This document shows, piece by piece, positions 24,752-37,100 of a stretch of 64,000 nt of DNA. The notes beneath the pieces are model-generated. The model did no database searches, was not told the DNA's origin, and was given only the letters and a program-made list of their open reading frames with translations. Every line of letters starts with the position of its first letter. Position 1 is the first letter of the stretch. Origin of the DNA: Molothrus aeneus. Taxonomy: Eukaryota; Chordata; Aves; Passeriformes; Icteridae. Made by a program: the position numbers and the translations under genes. The stretch is taken from assembly GCF_037042795.1 (NCBI RefSeq), contig NW_027098790.1, forward strand, positions 186,001-250,000, given 5' to 3'.

Positions 24752-27700
24752 GAAGATTTTGGATGTTTTCTTTCCTGGCAGAGTTTCTCCTTGCAAGATA
24801 TGGTGGAAAAGCTTTTTGCTGAGTGTAGAGCGGCAAGACACGCAGAAGACGCAGATACGCAGCTCTCCGAAGCTAAGTGCCGGTCCCGGGCTTCTTTCGG
24901 CACAAACCGCTCTCAGGAGCTCCCTGCGCTCGCCACAATGCTCTGTGTGCGAAGAAGCCGCTTCTTCGCCTCCGGGAGAATCGGCGAGCGGCAGCTTCCC
25001 AAAGGCGAAGATGCAAGCTGCAGCACGCAGGCACAGTGTGGGCAGCCTTCAGACTTCGAGAAAACAGTACTTTACCACTCTCCTGCCTTTTCCATGGTTA
25101 TTCTATTGGAAAAGAACGAGTTTTGGACAACTACCTTCATTCTTGCCAAACTCTTTGCAGACCCCCGTGCAAGCTTTAGAACAAGATTTTGGATGTTTTC
25201 TTTCCTGGCAGAGTTTCTCCTTGCAAGATATGGTGGAAAAGCTTTTTGCTGAGTGTAGAGCGGCAAGACACGCAGAAGACGCAGATACGCAGCTCTCCGA
25301 AGCTAAGTGCCGGTCCCGGGCTTCTTTCGGCACAAACCGCTCTCAGGAGCTCCCTGCGCTCGCCACAATGCTCTGTGTGCGAAGAAGCAGCTTCTTCGCC
25401 TCCTGGAGAATCGGCGAGCGGCAGCTTCCCAAAGGCGAAGATGCAAGCTGCAGCACGCAGGCACAGTGTGGGCAGCCTTCAGACTTCGAGAAAACAGTAC
25501 TTTACCACTCTCCTGCCTTTTCCATGGTTATTCTATTGGAAAAGAACGAGTTTTGGACAACTACCTTTCATTCTTGCCAAACTCTTTGCAGACCCCCGTG
25601 CAAGCTTTAGAACAAGATTTTGGATGTTTTCTTTCCTGGCAGAGTTTCTCCTTGCAAGATATGGTGGAAAAGCTTTTTGCTGAGTGTAGAGCGGCAAGAC
25701 ACGCAGAAGACGCAGATACGCAGCTCTCCGAAGCTAAGTGCCGGTCCCGGGCTTCTTTCGGCACAAACCGCTCTCAGGAGCTCCCTGCGCTCGCCACAAT
25801 GCTCTGTGTGCGAAGAAGCCGCTTCTTCGCCTCCGGGAGAATCGGCGAGCGGCAGCTTCCCAAAGGCGAAGATGCAAGCTGCAGCACGCAGGCACAGTGT
25901 GGGCAGCCTTCAGACTTAGAGAAAACAGTACTTTACCACTCTCCTGCCTTTTCCATGGTTATTCTATTGGAAAAGAACGAGTTTTGGACAACTACCTTTC
26001 ATTCTTGCCAAACTCTTTGCAGACCCCCGTGCAAGCTTTAGAACAAGATTTTGGATGTTTTCTTTCCTGGCAGAGTTTCTCCTTGCAAGATATGGTGGAA
26101 AAGCTTTTTGCTGAGTGTAGAGCGGCAAGACACGCAGAAGACGCAGATACGCAGCTCTCCGAAGCTAAGTGCCGGTCCCGGGCTTCTTTCGGCACAAACC
26201 GCTCTCAGGAGCTCCCTGCGCTCGCCACAATGCTCTGTGTGCGAAGAAGCCGCTTCTTCGCCTCCGGGAGAATCGGCGAGCGGCAGCTTCCCAAAGGCGA
26301 AGATGCAAGCTGCAGCACGCAGGCACAGTGTGGGCAGCCTTCAGACTTAGAGAAAACAGTACTTTACCACTCTCCTGCCTTTTCCATGGTTATTCTATTG
26401 GAAAAGAACGAGTTTTGGACAACTACCTTTCATTCTTGCCAAACTCTTTGCAGACCCCCGTGCAAGCTTTAGAACAAGATTTTGGATGTTTTCTTTCCTG
26501 GCAGAGTTTCTCCTTGCAAGATATGGTGGAAAAGCTTTTTGCTGAGTGTAGAGCGGCAAGACACGCAGAAGACGCAGATACGCAGCTCTCCGAAGCTAAG
26601 TGCCGGTCCCGGGCTTCTTTCGGCACAAACCGCTCTCAGGAGCTCCCTGCGCTCGCCACAATGCTCTGTGTGCGAAGAAGCAGCTTCTTCGCCTCCTGGA
26701 GAATCGGCGAGCGGCAGCTTCCCAAAGGCGAAGATGCAAGCTGCAGCACACAGGCACAGTGTGGGCAGCCTTCAGACTTAGAGAAAACAGTACTTTACCA
26801 CTCTCCTGCCTTTTCCATGGTTATTCTATTGGAAAAGAACGAGTTTTGGACAACTACCTTTCATTCTTGCCAAACTCTTTGCAGACCCCCGTGCAAGCTT
26901 TAGAACAAGATTTTGGATGTTTTCTTTCCTGGCAGAGTTTCTCCTTGCAAGATATGGTGGAAAAGCTTTTTGCTGAGTGTAGAGCGGCAAGACACGCAGA
27001 AGACGCAGATACGCAGCTCTCCGAAGCTAAGTGCCGGTCCCGGGCTTCTTTCGGCACAAACCGCTCTCAGGAGCTCCCTGCGCTCGCCACAATGCTCTGT
27101 GTGCGAAGAAGCCGCTTCTTCGCCTCCGGGAGAATCGGCGAGCGGCAGCTTCCCAAAGGCGAAGATGCAAGCTGCAGCACACAGGCACAGTGTGGGCAGC
27201 CTTCAGACTTAGAGAAAACAGTACTTTACCACTCTCCTGCCTTTTCCATGGTTATTCTATTGGAAAAGAACGAGTTTTGGACAACTACCTTTCATTCTTG
27301 CCAAACTCTTTGCAGACCCCCGTGCAAGCTTTAGAACAAGATTTTGGATGTTTTCTTTCCTGGCAGAGTTTCTCCTTGCAAGATATGGTGGAAAAGCTTT
27401 TTGCTGAGTGTAGAGCGGCAAGACACGCAGAAGACGCAGATACGCAGCTCTCCGAAGCTAAGTGCCGGTCCCGGGCTTCTTTCGGCACAAACCGCTCTCA
27501 GGAGCTCCCTGCGCTCGCCACAATGCTCTGTGTGCGAAGAAGCCGCTTCTTCGCCTCCGGGAGAATCGGCGAGCGGCAGCTTCCCAAAGGCGAAGATGCA
27601 AGCTGCAGCACACAGGCGCAGTGTGGGCAGCCTTCAGACTTCGAGAAAACAGTACTTTACCACTCTCCTGCCTTTTCCATGGTTATTCTATTGGAAAAGA

Positions 27701-28933
27701 ACGAGTTTTGGACAACTACCTTTCATTCTTGCCAAACTCTTTGCAGACCCCCGTGCAAGCTTTAGAACAAGATTTTGGATGTTTTCTTTCCTGGCAGAGT
27801 TTCTCCTTGCAAGATATGGTGGAAAAGCTTTTTACTGAGTGTAGAGCGGCAAGACACGCAGAAGACGCAGATACGCAGCTCTCCGAAGCTAAGTGCCGGT
27901 CCCGGGCTTCTTTCGGCACAAACCGCTCTCAGGAGCTCCCTGCGCTCGCCACAATGCTCTGTGTGCGAAGAAGCCGCTTCTTCGCCTCCGGGAGAATCGG
28001 CGAGCGGCAGCTTCCCAAAGGCGAAGATGCAAGCTGCAGCACACAGGCACAGTGTGGGCAGCCTTCAGACTTCGAGAAAACAGTACTTTACCACTCTCCT
28101 TCCTTTTCCATGGTTATTCTATTGGAAAAGAACGAGTTTTGGACAACTACCTTTCATTCTTGCCAAACTCTTTGCAGACCCCCGTGCAAGCTTTAGAACA
28201 AGATTTTGGATGTTTTCTTTCCTGGCAGAGTTTCTCCTTGCAAGATATGGTGGAAAAGCTTTTTGCTGAGTGTAGAGCGGCAAGACACGCAGAAGACGCA
28301 GATACGCAGCTCTCCGAAGCTAAGTGCCGGTCCCGGGCTTCTTTCGGCACAAACCGCTCTCAGGAGCTCCCTGCGCTCGCCACAATGCTCTGTGTGCGAA
28401 GAAGCCGCTTCTTCGCCTCCGGGAGAATCGGCGAGCGGCAGCTTCCCAAAGGCGAAGATGCAAGCTGCAGCACACAGGCACAGTGTGGGCAGCCTTCAGA
28501 CTTAGAGAAAACAGTACTTTACCACTCTCCTGCCTTTTCCATGGTTATTCTATTGGAAAAGAACGAGTTTTGGACAACTACCTTTCATTCTTGCCAAACT
28601 CTTTGCAGACCCCCGTGCAAGCTTTAGAACAAGATTTTGGATGTTTTCTTTCCTGGCAGAGTTTCTCCTTGCAAGATATGGTGGAAAAGCTTTTTGCTGA
28701 GTGTAGAGCGGCAAGACACGCAGAAGACGCAGATACGCAGCTCTCCGAAGCTAAGTGCCGGTCCCGGGCTTCTTTCGGCACAAACCGCTCTCAGGAGCTC
28801 CCTGCGCTCGCCACAATGCTCTGTGTGCGAAGAAGCCGCTTCTTCGCCTCCGGGAGAATCGGCGAGCGGCAGCTTCCCAAAGGCGAAGATGCAAGCTGCA
28901 GCACGCAGGCACAGTGTGGGCAGCCTTCAGACT

Positions 28934-31900
28934 TAGAGAAAACAGTACTTTACCACTCTCCTGCCTTTTCCATGGTTATTCTATTGGAAAAGAACGAGTT
29001 TTGGACAACTACCTTTCATTCTTGCCAAACTCTTTGCAGACCCCCGTGCAAGCTTTAGAACAAGATTTTGGATGTTTTCTTTCCTGGCAGAGTTTCTCCT
29101 TGCAAGATATGGTGGAAAAGCTTTTTGCTGAGTGTAGAGCGGCAAGACACGCAGAAGACGCAGATACGCAGCTCTCCGAAGCTAAGTGCCGGTCCCGGGC
29201 TTCTTTCGGCACAAACCGCTCTCAGGAGCTCCCTGCGCTCGCCACAATGCTCTGTGTGCGAAGAAGCCGCTTCTTCGCCTCCTGGAGAATCGGCGAGCGG
29301 CAGCTTCCCAAAGGCGAAGATGCAAGCTGCAACACGCAGGCACAGTGTGGGCAGCCTTCAGACTTCGAGAAAACAGTACTTTACCACTCTCCTGCCTTTT
29401 CCATGGTTATTCTATTGGAAAAGAACGAGTTTTGGACAACTACCTTTCATTCTTGCCAAACTCTTTGCAGACCCCCGTGCAAGCTTTAGAACAAGATTTT
29501 GGATGTTTTCTTTCCTGGCAGAGTTTCTCCTTGCAAGATATGGTGGAAAAGCTTTTTGCTGAGTGTAGAGCGGCAAGACACGCAGAAGACGCAGATACGC
29601 AGCTCTCCGAAGCTAAGTGCCGGTCCCGGGCTTCTTTCGGCACAAACCGCTCTCAGGAGCTCCCTGCGCTCGCCACAATGCTCTGTGTGCGAAGAAGCAG
29701 CTTCTTCGCCTCCTGGAGAATCGGCGAGCGGCAGCTTCCCAAAGGCGAAGATGCAAGCTGCAGCACACAGGCACAGTGTGGGCAGCCTTCAGACTTAGAG
29801 AAAACAGTACTTTACCACTCTCCTGCCTTTTCCATGGTTATTCTATTGGAAAAGAACGAGTTTTGGACAACTACCTTTCATTCTTGCCAAACTCTTTGCA
29901 GACCCCCGTGCAAGCTTTAGAACAAGATTTTGGATGTTTTCTTTCCTGGCAGAGTTTCTCCTTGCAAGATATGGTGGAAAAGCTTTTTGCTGAGTGTAGA
30001 GCGGCAAGACACGCAGAAGACGCAGATACGCAGCTCTCCGAAGCTAAGTGCCGGTCCCGGGCTTCTTTCGGCACAAACCGCTCTCAGGAGCTCCCTGCGC
30101 TCGCCACAATGCTCTGTGTGCGAAGAAGCCGCTTCTTCGCCTCCGGGAGAATCGACGAGCGGCAGCTTCCCAAAGGCGAAGATGCAAGCTGCAGCACGCA
30201 GGCACAGTGTGGGCAGCCTTCAGACTTCGAGAAAACAGTACTTTACCACTCTCCTGCCTTTTCCATGGTTATTCTATTGGAAAAGAACGAGTTTTGGACA
30301 ACTACCTTTCATTCTTGCCAAACTCTTTGCAGACCCCCGTGCAAGCTTTAGAACAAGATTTTGGATGTTTTCGTTCCTGGCAGAGTTTCTCCTTGCAAGA
30401 TATGGTGGAAAAGCTTTTTGCTGAGTGTAGAGCGGCAAGACACGCAGAAGACGCAGATACGCAGCTCTCCGAAGCTAAGTGCCGGTCCCGGGCTTCTTTC
30501 GGCACAAACCGCTCTCAGGAGCTCCCTGCGCTCGCCACAATGCTCTGTGTGCGAAGAAGCCGCTTCTTCGCCTCCGGGAGAATCGGCGAGCGGCAGCTTC
30601 CCAAAGGCGAAGATGCAAGCTGCAGCACACAGGCACAGTGTGGGCAGCCTTCAGACTTCGAGAAAACAGTACTTTACCACTCTCCTGCCTTTTCCATGGT
30701 TATTCTATTGGAAAAGAACGAGTTTTGGACAACTACCTTTCATTCTTGCCAAACTCTTTGCAGACCCCCGTGCAAGCTTTAGAAGAAGATTTTGGATGTT
30801 TTCTTTCCTGGCAGAGTTTCTCCTTGCAAGATATGGTGGAAAAGCTTTTTGCTGAGTGTAGAGCGGCAAGACACGCAGAAGACGCAGATACGCAGCTCTC
30901 CGAAGCTAAGTGCCGGTCCCGGGCTTCTTTCGGCACAAACCGCTCTCAGGAGCTCCCTGCGCTCGCCACAATGCTCTGTGTGCGAAGAAGCAGCTTCTTC
31001 GCCTCCTGGAGAATCGGCGAGCGGCAGCTTCCCAAAGGCGAAGATGCAAGCTGCAGCACACAGGCACAGTGTGGGCAGCCTTCAGACTTCGAGAAAACAG
31101 TACTTTACCACTCTCCTGCCTTTTCCATGGTTATTCTATTGGAAAAGAACGAGTTTTGGACAACTACCTTTCATTCTTGCCAAACTCTTTGCAGACCCCC
31201 GTGCAAGCCTTAGAACAAGATTTTGGATGTTTTCTTTCCTGGCAGAGTTTCTCCTTGCAAGATATGGTGGAAAAGCTTTTTGCTGAGTGTAGAGCGGCAA
31301 GACACGCAGAAGACGCAGATACGCAGCTCTCCGAAGCTAAGTGCCGGTCCCGGGCTTCTTTCGGCACAAACCGCTCTCAGGAGCTCCCTGCGCTCGCCAC
31401 AATGCTCTGTGTGCGAAGAAGCCGCTTCTTCGCCTCCGGGAGAATCGGCGAGCGGCAGCTTCCCAAAGGCGAAGATGCAAGCTGCAGCACACAGGCACAG
31501 TGTGGGCAGCCTTCAGACTTCGAGAAAACAGTACTTTACCACTCTCCTGCCTTTTCCATGGTTATTCTATTGGAAAAGAACGAGTTTTGGACAACTACCT
31601 TTCATTCTTGCCAAACTCTTTGCAGACCCCCGTGCAAGCTTTAGAACAAGATTTTGGATGTTTTCTTTCCTGGCAGAGTTTCTCCTTGCAAGATATGGTG
31701 GAAAAGCTTTTTGCTGAGTGTAGAGCGGCAAGACACGCAGAAGACGCAGATACGCAGCTCTCCGAAGCTAAGTGCCGGTCCCGGGCTTCTTTCGGCACAA
31801 ACCGCTCTCAGGAGCTCCCTGCGCTCGCCACAATGCTCTGTGTGCGAAGAAGCCGCTTCTTCGCCTCCGGGAGAATCGGCGAGCGGCAGCTTCCCAAAGG

Positions 31901-34105
31901 CGAAGATGCAAGCTGCAGCACGCAGGCACAGTGTGGGCAGCCTTCAGACTTCGAGAAAACAGTACTTTACCACTCTCCTGCCTTTTCCATGGTTATTCTA
32001 TTGGAAAAGAACGAGTTTTGGACAACTACCTTTCATTCTTGCCAAACTCTTTGCAGACCCCCGTGCAAGCTTTAGAACAAGATTTTGGATGTTTTCTTTC
32101 CTGGCAGAGTTTCTCCTTGCAAGATATGGTGGAAAAGCTTTTTGCTGAGTGTAGAGCGGCAAGACACGCAGAAGACGCAGATACGCAGCTCTCCGAAGCT
32201 AAGTGCCGGTCCCGGGCTTCTTTCGGCACAAACCGCTCTCAGGAGCTCCCTGCGCTCGCCACAATGCTCTGTGTGCGAAGAAGCCGCTTCTTCGCCTCCT
32301 GGAGAATCGGCGAGCGGCAGCTTCCCAAAGGCGAAGATGCAAGCTGCAGCACGCAGGCACAGTGTGGGCAGCCTTCAGACTTAGAGAAAACAGTACTTTA
32401 CCACTCTCCTGCCTTTTCCATGGTTATTCTATTGGAAAAGAACGAGTTTTGGACAACTACCTTTCATTCTTGCCAAACTCTTTGCAGACCCCCGTGCAAG
32501 CTTTAGAACAAGATTTTGGATGTTTTCTTTCCTGGCAGAGTTTCTCCTTGCAAGATATGGTGGAAAAGCTTTTTGCTGAGTGTAGAGCGGCAAGACACGC
32601 AGAAGACGCAGATACGCAGCTCTCCGAAGCTAAGTGCCGGTCCCGGGCTTCTTTCGGCACAAACCGCTCTCAGGAGCTCCCTGCGCTCGCCACAATGCTC
32701 TGTGTGCGAAGAAGCAGCTTCTTCGCCTCCTGGAGAATCGGCGAGCGGCAGCTTCCCAAAGGCGAAGATGCAAGCTGCAGCACACAGGCACAGTGTGGGC
32801 AGCCTTCAGACTTAGAGAAAACAGTACTTTACCACTCTCCTGCCTTTTCCATGGTTATTCTATTGGAAAAGAACGAGTTTTGGACAACTACCTTTCATTC
32901 TTGCCAAACTCTTTGCAGACCCCCGTGCAAGCTTTAGAACAAGATTTTGGATGTTTTCTTTCCTGGCAGAGTTTCTCCTTGCAAGATATGGTGGAAAAGC
33001 TTTTTGCTGAGTGTAGAGCGGCAAGACACGCAGAAGACGCAGATACGCAGCTCTCCGAAGCTAAGTGCCGGTCCCGGGCTTCTTTCGGCACAAACCGCTC
33101 TCAGGAGCTCCCTGCGCTCGCCACAATGCTCTGTGTGCGAAGAAGCCGCTTCTTCGCCTCCGGGAGAATCGACGAGCGGCAGCTTCCCAAAGGCGAAGAT
33201 GCAAGCTGCAGCACGCAGGCACAGCGTGGGCAGCCTTCAGACTTCGAGAAAACAGTACTTTACCACTCTCCTGCCTTTTCCATGGTTATTCTATTGGAAA
33301 AGAACGAGTTTTGGACAACTACCTTTCATTCTTGCCAAACTCTTTGCAGACCCCCGTGCAAGCTTTAGAACAAGATTTTGGATGTTTTCGTTCCTGGCAG
33401 AGTTTCTCCTTGCAAGATATGGTGGAAAAGCTTTTTGCTGAGTGTAGAGCGGCAAGACACGCAGAAGACGCAGATACGCAGCTCTCCGAAGCTAAGTGCC
33501 GGTCCCGGGCTTCTTTCGGCACAAACCGCTCTCAGGAGCTCCCTGCGCTCGCCACAATGCTCTGTGTGCGAAGAAGCCGCTTCTTCGCCTCCGGGAGAAT
33601 CGGCGAGCGGCAGCTTCCCAAAGGCGAAGATGCAAGCTGCAGCACGCAGGCACAGTGTGGGCAGCCTTCAGACTTCGAGAAAACAGTACTTTACCACTCT
33701 CCTGCCTTTTCCATGGTTATTCTATTGGAAAAGAACGAGTTTTGGACAACTACCTTTCATTCTTGCCAAACTCTTTGCAGACCCCCGTGCAAGCTTTAGA
33801 ACAAGATTTTGGATGTTTTCTTTCCTGGCAGAGTTTCTCCTTGCAAGATATGGTGGAAAAGCTTTTTGCTGAGTGTAGAGCGGCAAGACACGCAGAAGAC
33901 GCAGATACGCAGCTCTCCGAAGCTAAGTGCCGGTCCCGGGCTTCTTTCGGCACAAACCGCTCTCAGGAGCTCCCTGCGCTCGCCACAATGCTCTGTGTGC
34001 GAAGAAGCCGCTTCTTCGCCTCCGGGAGAATCGGCGAGCGGCAGCTTCCCAAAGGCGAAGATGCAAGCTGCAGCACGCAGGCACAGTGTGGGCAGCCTTC
34101 AGACT
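28934..34105 (+). repeat. 12-monomer higher-order repeat, copy A (5,172 bp)
   Basis: All twelve monomers here carry the same ordered variants as the next 5,172 bp. Markers include ctgcAacacg at 29,331, the cctCctgg monomers, gaagcAgctt centre changes, atcgAcgag, ttttcGttcc at 30,371 and 33,388, caagcCttag near 31,208, and cacagCgtg near 33,224. I noticed no difference between the copies in the stretches compared. The left limit lies between 28,933 and 29,282, because the gacttAgag/gacttCgag site at 28,933 differs from its partner; the coordinates are therefore nominal within about 350 bp. Confidence 0.88.
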
Positions 34106-37100
34106 TCGAGAAAACAGTACTTTACCACTCTCCTGCCTTTTCCATGGTTATTCTATTGGAAAAGAACGAGTTTTGGACAACTACCTTTCATTCTTGCCAA
34201 ACTCTTTGCAGACCCCCGTGCAAGCTTTAGAACAAGATTTTGGATGTTTTCTTTCCTGGCAGAGTTTCTCCTTGCAAGATATGGTGGAAAAGCTTTTTGC
34301 TGAGTGTAGAGCGGCAAGACACGCAGAAGACGCAGATACGCAGCTCTCCGAAGCTAAGTGCCGGTCCCGGGCTTCTTTCGGCACAAACCGCTCTCAGGAG
34401 CTCCCTGCGCTCGCCACAATGCTCTGTGTGCGAAGAAGCCGCTTCTTCGCCTCCTGGAGAATCGGCGAGCGGCAGCTTCCCAAAGGCGAAGATGCAAGCT
34501 GCAACACGCAGGCACAGTGTGGGCAGCCTTCAGACTTCGAGAAAACAGTACTTTACCACTCTCCTGCCTTTTCCATGGTTATTCTATTGGAAAAGAACGA
34601 GTTTTGGACAACTACCTTTCATTCTTGCCAAACTCTTTGCAGACCCCCGTGCAAGCTTTAGAACAAGATTTTGGATGTTTTCTTTCCTGGCAGAGTTTCT
34701 CCTTGCAAGATATGGTGGAAAAGCTTTTTGCTGAGTGTAGAGCGGCAAGACACGCAGAAGACGCAGATACGCAGCTCTCCGAAGCTAAGTGCCGGTCCCG
34801 GGCTTCTTTCGGCACAAACCGCTCTCAGGAGCTCCCTGCGCTCGCCACAATGCTCTGTGTGCGAAGAAGCAGCTTCTTCGCCTCCTGGAGAATCGGCGAG
34901 CGGCAGCTTCCCAAAGGCGAAGATGCAAGCTGCAGCACACAGGCACAGTGTGGGCAGCCTTCAGACTTAGAGAAAACAGTACTTTACCACTCTCCTGCCT
35001 TTTCCATGGTTATTCTATTGGAAAAGAACGAGTTTTGGACAACTACCTTTCATTCTTGCCAAACTCTTTGCAGACCCCCGTGCAAGCTTTAGAACAAGAT
35101 TTTGGATGTTTTCTTTCCTGGCAGAGTTTCTCCTTGCAAGATATGGTGGAAAAGCTTTTTGCTGAGTGTAGAGCGGCAAGACACGCAGAAGACGCAGATA
35201 CGCAGCTCTCCGAAGCTAAGTGCCGGTCCCGGGCTTCTTTCGGCACAAACCGCTCTCAGGAGCTCCCTGCGCTCGCCACAATGCTCTGTGTGCGAAGAAG
35301 CCGCTTCTTCGCCTCCGGGAGAATCGACGAGCGGCAGCTTCCCAAAGGCGAAGATGCAAGCTGCAGCACGCAGGCACAGTGTGGGCAGCCTTCAGACTTC
35401 GAGAAAACAGTACTTTACCACTCTCCTGCCTTTTCCATGGTTATTCTATTGGAAAAGAACGAGTTTTGGACAACTACCTTTCATTCTTGCCAAACTCTTT
35501 GCAGACCCCCGTGCAAGCTTTAGAACAAGATTTTGGATGTTTTCGTTCCTGGCAGAGTTTCTCCTTGCAAGATATGGTGGAAAAGCTTTTTGCTGAGTGT
35601 AGAGCGGCAAGACACGCAGAAGACGCAGATACGCAGCTCTCCGAAGCTAAGTGCCGGTCCCGGGCTTCTTTCGGCACAAACCGCTCTCAGGAGCTCCCTG
35701 CGCTCGCCACAATGCTCTGTGTGCGAAGAAGCCGCTTCTTCGCCTCCGGGAGAATCGGCGAGCGGCAGCTTCCCAAAGGCGAAGATGCAAGCTGCAGCAC
35801 ACAGGCACAGTGTGGGCAGCCTTCAGACTTCGAGAAAACAGTACTTTACCACTCTCCTGCCTTTTCCATGGTTATTCTATTGGAAAAGAACGAGTTTTGG
35901 ACAACTACCTTTCATTCTTGCCAAACTCTTTGCAGACCCCCGTGCAAGCTTTAGAAGAAGATTTTGGATGTTTTCTTTCCTGGCAGAGTTTCTCCTTGCA
36001 AGATATGGTGGAAAAGCTTTTTGCTGAGTGTAGAGCGGCAAGACACGCAGAAGACGCAGATACGCAGCTCTCCGAAGCTAAGTGCCGGTCCCGGGCTTCT
36101 TTCGGCACAAACCGCTCTCAGGAGCTCCCTGCGCTCGCCACAATGCTCTGTGTGCGAAGAAGCAGCTTCTTCGCCTCCTGGAGAATCGGCGAGCGGCAGC
36201 TTCCCAAAGGCGAAGATGCAAGCTGCAGCACACAGGCACAGTGTGGGCAGCCTTCAGACTTCGAGAAAACAGTACTTTACCACTCTCCTGCCTTTTCCAT
36301 GGTTATTCTATTGGAAAAGAACGAGTTTTGGACAACTACCTTTCATTCTTGCCAAACTCTTTGCAGACCCCCGTGCAAGCCTTAGAACAAGATTTTGGAT
36401 GTTTTCTTTCCTGGCAGAGTTTCTCCTTGCAAGATATGGTGGAAAAGCTTTTTGCTGAGTGTAGAGCGGCAAGACACGCAGAAGACGCAGATACGCAGCT
36501 CTCCGAAGCTAAGTGCCGGTCCCGGGCTTCTTTCGGCACAAACCGCTCTCAGGAGCTCCCTGCGCTCGCCACAATGCTCTGTGTGCGAAGAAGCCGCTTC
36601 TTCGCCTCCGGGAGAATCGGCGAGCGGCAGCTTCCCAAAGGCGAAGATGCAAGCTGCAGCACACAGGCACAGTGTGGGCAGCCTTCAGACTTCGAGAAAA
36701 CAGTACTTTACCACTCTCCTGCCTTTTCCATGGTTATTCTATTGGAAAAGAACGAGTTTTGGACAACTACCTTTCATTCTTGCCAAACTCTTTGCAGACC
36801 CCCGTGCAAGCTTTAGAACAAGATTTTGGATGTTTTCTTTCCTGGCAGAGTTTCTCCTTGCAAGATATGGTGGAAAAGCTTTTTGCTGAGTGTAGAGCGG
36901 CAAGACACGCAGAAGACGCAGATACGCAGCTCTCCGAAGCTAAGTGCCGGTCCCGGGCTTCTTTCGGCACAAACCGCTCTCAGGAGCTCCCTGCGCTCGC
37001 CACAATGCTCTGTGTGCGAAGAAGCCGCTTCTTCGCCTCCGGGAGAATCGGCGAGCGGCAGCTTCCCAAAGGCGAAGATGCAAGCTGCAGCACGCAGGCA